Shown here piece after piece: positions 21,989 to 33,411 of a DNA stretch of 64,000 nt; positions within the stretch are counted from its first letter, which is position 1; each line of letters opens with the position of its first letter. Made by a program: the position numbers and the translations under genes. The DNA lies in assembly GCA_009192285.1 (NCBI GenBank), contig WBVU01000003.1, positions 4,061,973 through 4,125,972 of the forward strand. The letters are read 5' to 3'. Source of the DNA: Morchella semilibera (Eukaryota; Ascomycota; Pezizomycetes; Pezizales; Morchellaceae). The notes under the pieces were generated by a model. It worked only from the letters and a program-made list of their open reading frames with translations, was not told the DNA's origin and did no database searches.

Positions 21989-22546
21989 AAGGGATAAACT
22001 TGGTTTGAACGGGATCCAATGTGCTAAAGAAATATACCAACCCTATCTAGTACCCTTTCTACAGGCACTATATCTAAGTTAATAGATCAATCAAATCAAA
22101 GTATTTGAGGATGAAGCAAGATATCATCACAGTCCAGCAAATTCCTTAATCAATAATACCTACCATATCCAAAACATCCCAACTCCAACAAACTCACCTG
22201 ATTTCAATCCTATTAAAAATGATTGGCATATATTTGAAGTCAGGCTTAACAAACAATTTACTGATAAAGAAAAAAAACCTTATAGTGCAGATGAGCTTTG
22301 AGAGACGATGAGGCAGGAGTGAGAAGGAATGCATCAAGTCATAATAAATCAATTAGTAGGTAGTATGCCTGAACACATTAAAACTGTAATCTCTGTACAA
22401 GGTGGCGATACAAAATGGTAAAACCTTTTCTCAGTCACTATTCTATTACTCAATTGCTATTTCATTACCATTTCTTGGATTTAGCATAGGGGTGCTAGGA
22501 CTTTTCGAATGCGGCTATACTGGATGTTGAAGGTATATATGAAGAA

Positions 22547-23080
22547 TGTTACAGGGCTTGACGTTGACAAGGATCAAGAGAGCCCAAGTACACAACCGAG
22601 AAGTGGCGAGGACCGGAGCGGGATCGGAGCGGGGTAACGGTAATAGACAACACCGACTATGGTCGTGGACGATATGCAACAGATACGAAGGCGAGCAGGA
22701 ACTCTGCCGGAGCGGAGACTATGATTAGGCGAGACGAGGACATGAGACAAGATGCAGCACAGTTCTATTCGTATTCAACCAAGGTACACGTAGACTAAAG
22801 AATCTAGAAGCGAAGCAAATAACAGAGACGCACGAGTTAAGAGAACCCCAAGGGTAGGGTTGAGAACAGGAAGAACATGTAAGGAAAGAAAGAAAGAGAA
22901 AGCAACAAAGGAAAGACTCATAGCCAAATATATATACTAGCCCACACCCCTGTCCAGGAATGACTCATAACTCGTGTAACGGAAAAGCATAGAAACCTAA
23001 AGTCCAAAACAGGAACTCGTAGTGCCAAAAGCATTCCACAATATCCTTTCTTCCTTCGCAGTCTGTGGTACACCATGATA
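22547..23080 (-). mobile_element. Solo LTR, family C, diverged
   Basis: 534 bp from TGTTACAGGG to ACCATGATA, flanked by AAGAA on both sides (22542-22546 and 23081-23085). It shares CACAACCGAG, the TATATATA box and ATGACTCATAAC-type sequence with the other C copies. Confidence 0.88.
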
Positions 23081-23147
23081 AAGAACCCTGGTGTTATTGA
23101 GCAATATATGTAAGGATTCAGATTGGATCTAGCCATGGGTTGGCCAC

Positions 23148-23512
23148 TATCACGGCCTGGAGCATACTTAACGATGTTGCGGGAAGAAGGATTTCCTTAG
23201 GGTTCTATGAGTTTCTATAAGATAAGTCAGCGAAGGGATTTTGGGGCTATATATAGGGAACTTTCTCCCTCGCTTATAGAATTTCTCTTTCTTCCTTTTC
23301 TTCTTTATGCAACCTTCCTGTTAAATTACGTAATTTAAACTTCGGGACTCCTAGCTCCCTACTCTAGCTTGTGCTTCATTACTCGATACTAGAGACCCAC
23401 TGTACTCTGCCTCGCTCCCCCTTTCTGCTTCGCCCTGTCTTGCCTCGCCTCGCTCTGATTTGGTGTTATACTTTGGCAAGTTTCGACCCCGTTCTCGCTT
23501 TGCTCCGTGATA
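23148..23512 (+). mobile_element. Solo LTR, family D, short form
   Basis: 365 bp from TATCACGG to CTCCGTGATA, flanked by GCCAC and GTCAC (one transition). It shares GTTGCGGGAAGAAGGAT, GCTATATATAGGG and the AGTCAGCGA box with the LTRs of the Gypsy element at 56531-62834, but is about 120 bp shorter. Confidence 0.82.
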
Positions 23513-24975
23513 GTCACGTTGAGAAGTGGAGTAATTCATATCAATATACTCAAGCTGTGAAGCTTGAAGCCAGCATCAATGCAAGCTAGCATCAACACTG
23601 TGCAGTCGGGATTGTTGCCGTGAATCCTGGATCAACGTCATGAAGCTAACATCAACGCCGTAAAACTCAACTCTGTGTAAGCTCAACGTTATAAGACAGA
23701 AAGAAAGAAGGGCTGATCACAATGAAAATACCTGATATAGGGAAACAACAAAGGATGAGAGAGTTAGGATTATTGTCCTAAAAGATGTAGGACAAAGCTG
23801 GAAAGAGATCTCTAGACAAGTTAATATAGACTATCGTACCCGTCAGCGAATCTATAGAAGGGTTAGAGAAAATGCTACTACATCAAATAAGAGTTGACAG
23901 GCCCGGGGATGGTCAACTCTCTTTACCTCAGAAGAAAGAGGGAGACTACAAGTATTTATTATCAGGAATAAGAAAACACGGTGAATTCCTTTTGAATGTA
24001 TCGTACAAGAGATAAGATATGCTTGTAGTCCACAAACTTTAAGTAATGTATTAGCTTCTATGGGCTATCATAAACATCTTTCCCATAAAAAGTAAAATCA
24101 CTAGTCCCTTTACTAGCTACAATACTAATAATGAGTGGGTAAAGAATATGTCCTCAGAATGTAAGTAAGAGGATAAACTGATGTCAAGCTAGACTACATT
24201 GGACCTATGATGACTGGCTTAGCAGAGTATGGACAGATAGATCTGTCTTCAATACTGCTGGTTTTGATGATTGACCCTGAGTCCTTTGCCGACTAGAAGA
24301 AGAATACAATCCTGATTGGTTCAATAAAACCTGTAGGTCAGGAGGACAGGGAATAATGATTTGAGGTGCTTTGTGTAGAGAGATGAAGTCTGAGCTAGTC
24401 TTCTCTACCCCTAAAGTAACCATCAAATCTGCAGTCTATCGAGATCATATCCGAGATCCTTATCTCATTTCTTTTTAGCTTCGTACATGTGAAGAATATG
24501 GATGGAAACAGGTTGTTGAAGATAGCGCTTGTGGTTATAAAGGCTTATCTATTCCATTTTGGGAAAGAAATAAAGTAGAAAGTCTTGAGTAGCCAGCACA
24601 GTCGCCAGATATCAAGCTGATAGAAGCATTCTGGCTGTTACGGAGCAACATGGAGACAACAGACAAGAGAGCCGAGTTATACAACCAAGGCGGAAACAAG
24701 GACGAGGAAGAGGGGCAACGACAAAAGAACCTAACCGAAGAGCAGGGTCGTTAGGCAGAGGGTCCAAATAGTCTCCTTTACGAAAACGTAGAGACGAAGG
24801 TACTAGTAGACAATACGGAATATGGTCATGGACTATGGGCGGGACGAAGACGAGGTGTTGGTCAAAAACGAGACGAGATTCTATGGAAGACCCAAGGGGG
24901 TCTTGGCAGGACTATAGTGATGATGTCGTTTATTCAGAACTAGAGACAAGACACAAACAGAGCTAAACTGTTAGG

Positions 24976-25474
24976 TCCAACGGGGCGGGGTTGGATTCAG
25001 GAATGAGGCGGGGTAGGTTTCAGGAACAGAGGCAGGATGGGGTCGGCTCAGGATACACCCGAGGCTAAGCAGGTTCAGGTTCGGGTGCAGGTTCAGGTTC
25101 GAAGTTAGGTTCAGAGACGAGGCGTAGACAGAAGGTCGGAGCCAAAGTAATGTATTGCTAACAGAAAGAAGACGTTGCCTGAAGAGGCAGAAACATAGGA
25201 AAGAACGAACACTATATATACAACTTTCCCCTCATACCGATGACTCATACCATAGAATTCCATAGAACTTCCTACACTTCCGTATCACCCATACTATTCC
25301 CGATAACCCCAATTCTATCCCGTTACTACCCAATTCTTCCTAGCGCTTACATTTCATTACTCGAGCTCCTTCCTAACCCATCATTCTACTTCTGACATCG
25401 ACCGATACTATCCACCAACCCTGTTCCGAAAATGCCTTAGCGGAGGGCGAGGTGCAGGAGGCGGAGCCGTGATA
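24976..25474 (-). repeat. 3' LTR of Gypsy-2 (family A)
   Basis: 499 bp, TCCAACGGGG to GCCGTGATA. It shares long private stretches with 31629-32302 (GATTCAGGAATGAGGCGGGG and GGCTAAGCAGGTT), which pairs these two as LTRs of one element rather than the family C LTR that lies closer to pol. Confidence 0.88.
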
Positions 25475-25517
25475 GTTGCCCTCTCTTTAGGTTCGAGCTC
25501 CGCGAGAACTCCGTCAG

Positions 25518-26108
25518 TGTTACGGAGCAACACGGAGACGATAGACAAGAGGGCCGAGGTACACAACCGAGGCAGGAACGAGGACGAAGATAAGAGACAA
25601 GGGCGAGGGAGCTTAACCGAGGAGCAGAGTTGTGGGGCAGAGGGTCCAGATGGCCTCTCTGACAAGGACGTGGAGATGAAGGTACCAGTAGACGACGCGG
25701 ACTACGGTCATGGACTATGGGCGAAGCGAGGCGAGGCGAAGCGAGGGAACGAGACGAGACAAGACGAGGCAAGGCAAGACGAGATACTATGACAGACCCA
25801 AGGGGGTCTGGGCGACAACTATGGTTATGACGTAATGTATTCCGAGACTAAAGATATGAAGCAAGATGAAACTAAACCGTAGGGTTGATAACAGGAAGAA
25901 CACGTAAGGAAAGAAAGAGAAAGAAAAGAACAAAGGGAAGATCCGTAGCAACGTATATATACCCCTCCTAATCCCTGTACAGTCATGACTCATCACATCG
26001 TGTAACGGAAACCCATAGAAACTCCAAGAACCCAAAAGAAAACCTTATACCCGAAAACCTATTCCCCAATATCCCCCTCCTCTGCGAAGTCCGTGGTACG
26101 CCGTGATA
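25518..26108 (-). mobile_element. Solo LTR, family C, inside Gypsy-2
   Basis: 591 bp from TGTTACGGAGCAAC to CGCCGTGATA, flanked by GTCAG on both sides (25513-25517 and 26109-26113). It sits between the pol end and the 3' LTR of Gypsy-2 and could be mistaken for its LTR. TGACTCA at 25986 lies 24 bp from TATATATA at 25954. Confidence 0.93.
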
Positions 26109-26113
26109 GTCAG

Positions 26114-29100
26114 ATCTCGGCTTGGTAGGGTACGCTGTATGAAAGCGGAACAAGAGGTGGGGAACATTGGTAAGATTCTCAGCATATTCTCAACTTGGTG
26201 CGTCATAGCCCTTCCACTTAACCAAGTACTGCAAACACGAATAACGAAGGCGGCAATCTAGGAGCTCATCAACTTCCCATTCCTCATCACCGTCAACAAT
26301 TACCGGCGGTGTGGGAGGGGGAATATGTCCTGGTGAGGGATCAATAGCGCAGGGTTCCAGCTTCAAAATATGGAAGACAGGATGTATCTTCATTGTCGAG
26401 GGGAGATCAAGTTCGTAGGCGTAAGGACTAATAATCGACTTAATTTTAAATCGACCGAGACGTTTCCAATCGAGCTTCCGGGATGGCCTAGCAGTCTGTA
26501 TATTCCTGGCATTCAACCATACCTCATCACCTACCTGGTAAACTGGAGTGGGGATTCGGTGAACATTGGCATTGGTCTCCTGTCGATCTTGGGCATAACG
26601 AATGTCAGTTTGCAACTGATCGTGGATTTCAGCCATCTTCTGAACAAGGGTATTAACATTCTGAGAGCGATCGGTAAGCGGAGGTAGTGCTAGGTTCTCC
26701 GTAAAACGTGGGTCGAAACTATAATTAGCCATAAAGGGAGAAACTTGGGTCGTTTCCGAGGAATGATTATTAGAGGCAAATTCGGCGAGCGGTAACCAGT
26801 CCACCCAGTCGTCTTGCTGATATGATACATAGCTCCGCAGATACTGTTCCACCACTGTATTAATTCGTTCCGTTTGGCCATCAGTTTCGGGGTGAAAAGC
26901 AGAGGACATAGCGACATCAATCTTCAATAGCTTGCAAAGAGATTTCCAGAACCCAGACGTAAACTGAGTACCGCGATCAGAGACAATGCTGATTGGAAGA
27001 CCATGAAGTTTCCAAACATGGTTAATAAACAAACGTGCAAGGTCTTCAGATCCCGTGGTAATATTGCAGGCAATGTAGTGTCTCATCTTGGATAGACGAT
27101 CGACTACTACGAGAATCACATCTTTTCCCCTACTCTCCGGCAGTCCTGTAACAAGGTCCATGGAAATGTATGTCCAGGGTCTCTGGGGAATCGATAGAGG
27201 GCGAAGGACTCCATAAGGGGCATGGCAGGAGGTCTTGCTTCGACTACAGGTATGGCAGTTTCTCACATAACGATCTACTGTACTGCGCATTCCGGGCCAA
27301 TAATACGAGCGGGCGAGAAGTTGGAAAGTCTTTGCCTTCCCCAAGTGTCCTGCGGACGGAACATCATAGTGTTGCTGAAGCAAATGCAGGTGCAGAGTAA
27401 TATCATTTGGGACAAAGAGCTTTCCGTAGTAGGTTAGAAGACCTTTCCTGGTTGAACATTCTGCTAAAGTAATCTCTCCGGAGTGCCTAACGCCATCTCA
27501 AAGGAGTCCTAGAATCTTATTTGGAAATGGCTCAGTGACATAAGCCTGTTCAAAAAGTTTTTCTAGGGGTGACTGTCCTCGGACAGCCGGAATCGCTCCC
27601 AACAAACCCAAATTATGGGATTTCAACACTGTCTGACTTTGCTGCGTCAGGCGTTAATCCCCCTCTTTAGGCAGATCTCCTGGTCTCCTAGTCAATGCAT
27701 CCGGTTTTCCCCCTTGCTTTCCTGGCCGATAATTAATCACATAATTAAATCGCAAAAGGAACTCTGACCAGCGTGCCTGTCGGCGATTCAAATCTCTCTT
27801 GGTAATAAAATATTGCAAATTCCGATGATCGCTCAGGACTTCAATAGGTTCGGCGACACCCATCAGTTCAGCTCTGCACTCCTCGAAGCACTTGATAATA
27901 GCTAGCAATTCTTTATCGTAGATCTCATAATTGCATTCGGCGGGGGAGTGAGTTCCGGAGAAATAAGCAACAGGATGAAGAATATTCTCATCACTGTACT
28001 GAGAGAGAGTACCACCTGAAATATAGTCTGACGCATCTGTTTCCACAATGGCTCGGCAATCGAAATCAAAATGTCGGAGAATCGGGGCAGTGGTAAACGC
28101 AATTTTCAATCCTTCAAACGCCCCTTCGCAAGCCGGGGACCATATAAATGGTACATTTCCTTTGGTAAGCGTAGTAAGAGGAAGAACAATTCCCGAATAA
28201 TTCTTAATAAAACGCCGATAGAAATTTCCCCAACCACTGAACACCTGTATATTCCTAACGTTTAGGGGACGAGCCCACTTAACGATGGTTTCAATCTTCT
28301 TGGGGTCGAGCTTTAGGCCTTCGGTGGTGACAATTATTCCCAAATACTTTACTTCCTTAACCTGGAATTCGCACTTCTCGGGGGAGCAATAGAGATCGGC
28401 ATCGGTGAGGGCTTGCAGAACCTGGTTAACATGGTCGCGGTGTGACTCCAAATCCTCACTATAAATAGGGATATCATCGAGGTAAGCCGTGCAGAAACGG
28501 TCCAAAAAGGGACGAAGAGTATCATTGATAAAATGCTGAAAGACAGCAGGAGCATTGGTCAATCCAAAGGGCATCACTTTATACTGTAAGTGGCCAACTC
28601 TGGTACGGAATGCGGTTTTCCATTCATCTCCAGCTGCAACTCGGACCAGGTTATAGGTATTTTTCAAATCCAACTTGGTATACCATTTGGCCTTGCAAAG
28701 TTGATTAAACGTCTCCTTGGACAGCGGCGTTGGATAGCGATTCTTAATGGTAATAGCATTCAGGCCTCGGTAATCCACACAGAATCGAAGTCCACCACCA
28801 GGCATTTTTACAAACAGAACAGGGGATCCGGCGGAGGAAGAGCTAGACTCGATGAACTCTTTTTTCAATATATCGTCAATGTATTCAATCAATGCGGCCA
28901 GCTATCCCGAGACATACTATATAAAGGACCGAAGAGGGGTTCTTTTCCCTCATGAAGATTAATCCGAATATCATAGAGACGGTGCAGGGGCAGCTTCTGG
29001 AGACGTTCCTTTCCAAACCGTTGCCAGAAGTGATGATGTTCGGGAGGGACTAAAGTGGCAATTTCCGGGGGTATCGACTCCGTAGAACCACTAAGGAACA

Positions 29101-29685
29101 GGGCATAAACGGTTAGTCCCTGGGTGGTTTCGGCAAAGGTGGCAGCACTGACAATCTCAAAGTCGTGATTAGCGGGTAGCGGTGAAGTAATTCCCTTAAC
29201 ATAAGCGGGAACTTGATCATCATTGCAACGTTGGAGAAAGCGAGGGGACCCGAAGGTCAACGGGTTACCGGCGAAGTTAATAGCAACATTGTGTCAGCGC
29301 AGCCAGGAGATTCCTAGCACCAACGGATAATGTCCTAGGCGGGTAACATAGGCGGAAATCTTTTCGGTATGACCTCGGATGTGAAGAGAAAAGTGGGCAA
29401 TATGGGTAATGCGACCAGAGGAGATTTCTCTTCCATTGATAACATGAAGAGCGCGGGGATTAGGAAGAAGAGTAATGGAAATTTCCTTGTGGCGTACAAA
29501 TGATTCATCAATGAATGCGAATCCGGAAGCCCTGGTGTCGACAAGTGAGTAGGTTTTAACAGTTTTATTCTCATCAGATACGATACATGAAACAACAGGA
29601 TGATCGTTATCCGAAACCTTCTCATCAGAGACACCAGAAGCAGCAGAAGCAGACAAAGAAAGAGGAGGGACCTGGCCTAAGCCAC
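26114..29685 (-). pseudogene. pol: Gypsy-2 pol pseudogene (PR-RT-RNase H-IN-chromodomain)
   Basis: In translation order the domains are as follows. The aspartic protease (29656-29294) has its catalytic DTG altered to DTR, followed by TGA at 29294. The reverse transcriptase contains TAYLDD and the RNase H contains VETDASDY (28892-27654). A one-base frame change lies near 28890. The integrase (27383-26190) has a Cys pair in NCHTCSRSK, then MDLVTGLP, IVSDRGTQF and HPETDGQTERIN carrying the D-D-E residues. The GPY/F region is followed by a C-terminal chromodomain (EWEVDELLDCR, YLVKWKGYD). The chromodomain is cut by TGA at 26190 where a tryptophan is expected; in-frame homology continues beyond it to about 26115. 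Further stops lie between 27384 and 27654. The protein is non-functional. Confidence 0.9.
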
Positions 29686-31595
29686 CTAAGACAGGTCCTC
29701 GTGAAAACCCGACTGATTTGGGGCAATAGCAGAACTCGAGCCCGGAGAACCCAAACCCAAGGAACCAGAACCAGAGGAAGAAGAAGCACCAAAAGGAAAC
29801 CCAAAAACATAACCCGAAGAAGAAGAAGAACGAGAAGCATGGTTAACAAGAGGAGGCGCGCCGGCCCCAGACATAACGGGAGGTACACCGACCTCAGAAG
29901 TAGCAGCAACACGAGCGGGACGAGCAACAGAACGAGCAGGACATTCAGCGGCAAAATGCCCAGGACCTCCGCAATACATGCAGAGCCCTTAGGCGGCGCG
30001 GCGGGCGCGTTCGGTGGGAGTAATAGGCCCACGGCGTTGAGGGCGACGGGCACCAGAGAGATCCATTGGCACTGCACCACCTGGAGAATAAGAGGGATGA
30101 GGAGCAGGAGCAGGAGTACGGGCAGGAGCGGAGGAAGCAAAGGGTTGATGAGCGACGAAGTGGGAAGAGCGATCTCTAGCACGAGCATCCCGGAGCCTGT
30201 TGTCCAATTCCTGAAGGAAAAGAACATATTCCGAGGTGGCGGCAGGGACGTTAGGGTGGAACATGGCAGAGCGGAGCTCACGAGAGAGCCCTTGGGTAAG
30301 TGCATGTCCCTTGGCTTCGTCACTCCACCTAACCTCAGCAGCCAAGCGTTGAAACCCAGCGAAATAGGTGGAGAAGTCTCGGCCTCCTTGTGTCAGGCGC
30401 TCGAGTTCCCGTTCGGCGGTGGCAATACGATCAGGATCCCCGAAGGCGGTCCCCAAGATGGTAATCAGAGTATCACGGCTCCGCCCTCTGCACCTCGCCA
30501 CTCGCCAAGGCGTCTTCGGAACAGGGTTGTTGGATAGTATCGGTGGATGTCGGAAGTAGAATGGAGGATTAGGAAGGAGCTCGGGAATGGAATGTAAGCG
30601 CTAGGAGGGATTGGGAAGTGACGGGATAGAATTGGGGTTATTGGGAATAGTACGGGTGATACGAGAATGTAGGAGTTTCTATGAGGTTCTATAGTATGAG
30701 TCATCGGTGCGGGGGGGGATAGTTGTATATATAGTGTTCGTTCTTTCCTATGTTTTCGCCTCTCTAGGCAACGTCTTCTTTCTGTTAGCAATATACTACT
30801 TTGGCTTCGGCCCTCCTGTCTCCGCCTCGCCTCTGAACCTGAACCTGAACCTGTCTCGCCTGGGGTATATCCTGAGCCGACCCTGTCCTGTCCCTGTCCC
30901 TGAAGTTTACCCCGTCTCGTTCCTGAACCCGACCCCTCCCCGTTAGACAGAGTTTCAATATCTTCAAAGTCAATACGTCCTCCAACAACAAGAGGCATCA
31001 TCTGGGCAAGGGCACGACCGGAGAGGAGATTAAAAGTATAGGCGAGGCGGGCTTGGGCGGCGGGGAACCAATTGTGATTAGCGAGCATTTTCAGGCGAAG
31101 TTGGGTTACAAAGGGACGAAGCTCCTCCCTCTTGCCCTCAAACTTAGGCGGGTCGGGGACCTTCTCGGACCGGGGAGTAACAGCGGCCGGAGGAACTACC
31201 GGAGAGACAACAGGAGGAGCGGGAGGAGGGCCCGACGGAGGTGGAAGAGGTTCAAAGTGTACTTGTCGAAGAGGGGGAGCAGGAGGGACAGCAGGAGGAG
31301 CGGCAGCCTGGGCACGAAGACTCTCATTAATTTGACAGACTTCCGCCAACTAAGTTTGTAGATCAGCCACTTGGGCAACAAGATCTTGGGCGCCGTCCGC
31401 TGCGTTCAGAGCATGGTCTCGTTCGGCCGTCATATGGGCCATATCAGCACGGGCTTGATTCCTCTCGGTGAGGACCCGATCGCGGATTTGTGAAATCGGG
31501 GTCAGGTTTCAGTGTAAAAGGACGGAATCAACGCTAAATTGTCGTTGGAATTCGGCGAGAGCAGCGGGGAATACTCATTCTGTTTGAGCGGACAT
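29686..31595 (-). pseudogene. gag: Gypsy-2 gag pseudogene, split by an LTR
   Basis: The start is probably at 31595. The first part has TGA and TAG stops, including one at about 31350 where LQTQ is expected, and then a proline-rich segment and a capsid-like region (LRPFVTQLRLKML). An LTR-A at 30471-30947 interrupts it. The second part (30465-29686) contains the capsid C-terminal region (LTQGGRDFSTYFAGFQ), a TAA at 29989 and then a CCHC zinc knuckle (CMYCGGPGHFAAEC) in the same frame. Confidence 0.85.
30471..30947 (+). mobile_element. Solo LTR, family A, inside Gypsy-2 gag
   Basis: 477 bp from TATCACGGCTCC to CCGTTAGA, flanked by CAGAG on both sides (30466-30470 and 30948-30952). It is in the opposite orientation to the host element. 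The CCTGAA run here has only three units. Confidence 0.94.
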
Positions 31596-31628
31596 AGTGT
31601 ATCGGGAGCCAAAGGGGAGGCAACGTAG

Positions 31629-32302
31629 TCTAACAGGGCGGGGTTGGATTCAGGAATGAGGCGGGGTAGGTTTCAGGAACAGAGGCAGGACGGCATCAGC
31701 AAGACTTCATTTACCTCCTGATGTCTCCTGAGCCTCAGGAGACTCAAAAAATCTCCAGGAGTCTCAGGAGACTCTCAGGAGACTGGGGAGACTGTTGGGA
31801 GACTGCAGTCATAAGTTGAGTTTGCTGATGGGGGTCAGCTCAAGATACACCTGAGGCTAAGCAGGTTTAGGTTCGGGTGCAGGTTCAGGTTCGGATTCAG
31901 GTTCAGGTTCAGGTTCGGGTTCGGGTTCGAAGTCAGGTTCAGAGACGAGGCGTAGACAGAAGGTCGGAGCCAAAGTAATGTATTGCTAACAGAAAGAAGA
32001 CATTGCCTGAAGAGGCAGAAACATAGGAAAGAACGAACACTATATATACAACTTTCCCCTCATACTGATGACTCATACCATAGAATCCCATAGAACTTCC
32101 TACACTCCCGTACCACCCATACTATTCCCAATAACCCCAATTCTATTCTGTTACTACCCAATCCTTCCTAGTGCTTACATTTCATTATCCGAGCTCCTTC
32201 CTAACCCATCATTCTACTTCCGACATCGACCGATACTATCCAACAACCCTGTTCCGAAGACGCCTTGGCAGAGGGCGAGGTGCAGGAGGCGGAGCCGTAA
32301 TA
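31629..32302 (-). repeat. 5' LTR of Gypsy-2 (family A) with MITE inserted
   Basis: TCTAACAGGG to GCCGTAATA. After removing the MITE and its duplicated GG it is about 535 bp, longer than its partner LTR mainly through extra TTCAGG/TTCGGG hexamers (31880-31935). Confidence 0.88.
31694..31830. mobile_element. 137-bp palindromic MITE in the Gypsy-2 5' LTR
   Basis: Exactly 137 bp, CATCAGCAAGAC to TTTGCTGATG, flanked by GG on both sides. The uninterrupted target is visible in the partner LTR (GGATGGGGTCGGCTC near 25048), which confirms the insertion point. Confidence 0.94.
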
Positions 32303-32721
32303 TTGGGTTGGTAACAGGAAAAACACGTAAGAAAAGAAACAGAAAGAAAAAAACAAAGGGAAGATCCGTAGCCACATATATATACCCCTCCTAATCCCTG
32401 TACAATCATGACTCATCACATCGTATAACGGAAACCCATAGAAACTCTAATAACCCGAAAGAAACCTTATAACTAAAAACCTGTGCTCCAAGATCCTCCT
32501 ACTCTGTGAAGTCCGTAGTACGCCGTGATACTGGGCAGATATGGAGACAGAATTAGGTGAAGTAATTGGACTTATCCGAGATGTCCAGGCTTTAAGAATG
32601 ATGCTGCAGAATGCTTGTAATAATATTGATGTAGTAGCTAGAATGGATTCCTTGATTAGAAGTATTAGAAGCAGTAATTGCTGCTGAAGGTCAAGCTACT
32701 AGATATTAGGTTCATGTATAT

Positions 32722-32840
32722 AGGTGTTCGTGGACTGGAACGGGGGTGTTCGTGAACGGGTGTTCATGAATGGGGTGAACGGATATTCCTGAACGGGGTG
32801 AACAGGTGTTCGTGAACGGGATGAATGGGTGTTTGTGGGC
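32722..32840. repeat. GTGTTCGTGAACGGG minisatellite
   Basis: Irregular tandem units built on GTGTTCGTGAACGGG and GTGAACGG, about six units. It lies immediately after the C-terminal end of the second Tc1-like pseudogene and may be part of that element's 3' end. Confidence 0.65.
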
Positions 32841-33411
32841 ATCGTGGCTAGGCAATATACAAGGGGTTCTCGGTATTTTTTTCCTCACACAAAATACTCA
32901 ACTATCATTGGCCGCCTTTCACCGGCCACTCGTGGCTTATATGTCGAACCGGGGGGGTTCTCGGTATTTATGGTGCACACCCGGTACGTGACCCGGCATC
33001 AGTCCAGGCTTAAGTTGGTTCCTACATCACCTCCGCCGAGAGCTTCAACTCCACCCCCACCTTCATGTTCACTACATTTATATATCTCCTAATACTATTT
33101 TCACACCTTTACTAACTCCATATATACTCTTAATACACACCCAAATTGATGTCCAAGCACTATGCGTCGCATTGGTGTCGCTCGTGGTCGCATGTGTAGG
33201 GGCCTCATAAGTAATTTCCGGGCTGATATCGCGTGCCAGGCCTGGCATACTGACGTCAGCTTTGTGAGGGGAGGCATCGCGGTGGAATCCTATTTCTACC
33301 CATTGGAGTGGTGAGAGTAAATGCTGTGGTGGGAGACAGCTTGGTTGTGGCCGCTCGTTGGATAATAATTCAAACACAAGCGGAGTCGGTCACCTACGTT
33401 GTAGTTTGGGG
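32841..33411. other. Intergenic, nothing firm
   Basis: GGGTTCTCGGTATTT occurs twice (about 32863 and 32957). A 99-codon minus-strand frame at 33078-33377 has no recognisable motif and is not called as a gene. Confidence 0.35.

Larger units (their letters stand above)
19410..22420 (+). pseudogene. Tc1-like transposase pseudogene, heavily interrupted
   Basis: Coding pieces lie at about 19430-19687, 20320-20346, 20623-20993 and 21994-22420, in order. They are separated by an LTR-B (19688-20319), a double MITE (20347-20622) and a double LTR-A (20994-21988). The first piece has a helix-turn-helix-like region (LSAVRSVVKRYKEWD). The last has the second catalytic region (FEDEARYHH, Asp retained) and SPDFNPIKNDW, where the usual glutamate of PIENLW is lysine, a G-to-A change that removes the third catalytic residue. 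It ends with GGDTKW, the typical C-terminus of this group. It carries many additional stops. Confidence 0.75.
24976..32302 (-). mobile_element. Ty3/Gypsy chromodomain retrotransposon, inactivated (Gypsy-2)
   Basis: A 7.3-kb element transcribed leftward, bounded by family A LTRs at 24976-25474 (3' LTR) and 31629-32302 (5' LTR, enlarged by a MITE). The flanks TTAGG and TTGGG form a 5-bp duplication with one mismatch. A purine tract (AAAGAGAGGG on the minus strand, about 25479-25488) abuts the 3' LTR and fits a polypurine tract. No classical TGG-starting primer-binding site was found next to the 5' LTR. Three later insertions lie inside: LTR-C 25518-26108, LTR-A 30471-30947 and the MITE 31694-31830. 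All coding parts carry stops or shifts. Confidence 0.9.
24636..32530 (-). mobile_element. Solo LTR, family C, split by a Gypsy element
   Basis: Left part 24636-24970 (TGTTACGGAGCAAC start) and right part 32308-32530 (to CGCCGTGATA) together make about 560-590 bp, matching the intact family C LTR at 25518-26108. It is flanked by CTGGC and CTGGG (one mismatch). The Gypsy element 24976-32302 sits between the two parts. Confidence 0.85.
23755..32709 (+). pseudogene. Second Tc1-like transposase pseudogene, split by a 7.9-kb insertion
   Basis: Coding matches run from 23755 to 24635 and resume at 32536-32709. The N-terminal part has a helix-turn-helix-like segment (SWKEISRQVN). The catalytic core keeps RVWTDRS (first Asp), VVEDSACGYKG (second Asp) and SPDIKLIEAFW (Glu), a D-D-E triad. 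The insertion falls exactly after EAFW. The frame then continues with METELGEVIG and ends VIAAEGQATRY, the usual C-terminus of fungal Tc1-like transposases. Internal stops are mostly at tryptophan positions (TGG to TGA or TAG). It is the outermost layer of the deepest nest in the window. Confidence 0.8.

Noticed and set aside
25518-26108. Reading this LTR-C as the 3' LTR of Gypsy-2
   Set aside because: It has its own perfect GTCAG duplication, and the true LTR pair (family A, 24976-25474 and 31629-32302) shares private sequence and a TTAGG/TTGGG duplication.
29587-30537. 316-codon and similar long frames on the strand opposite gag
   Set aside because: They are antisense shadows of the Gypsy-2 gag/pol sequence, rich in Arg and Gly and without independent support.
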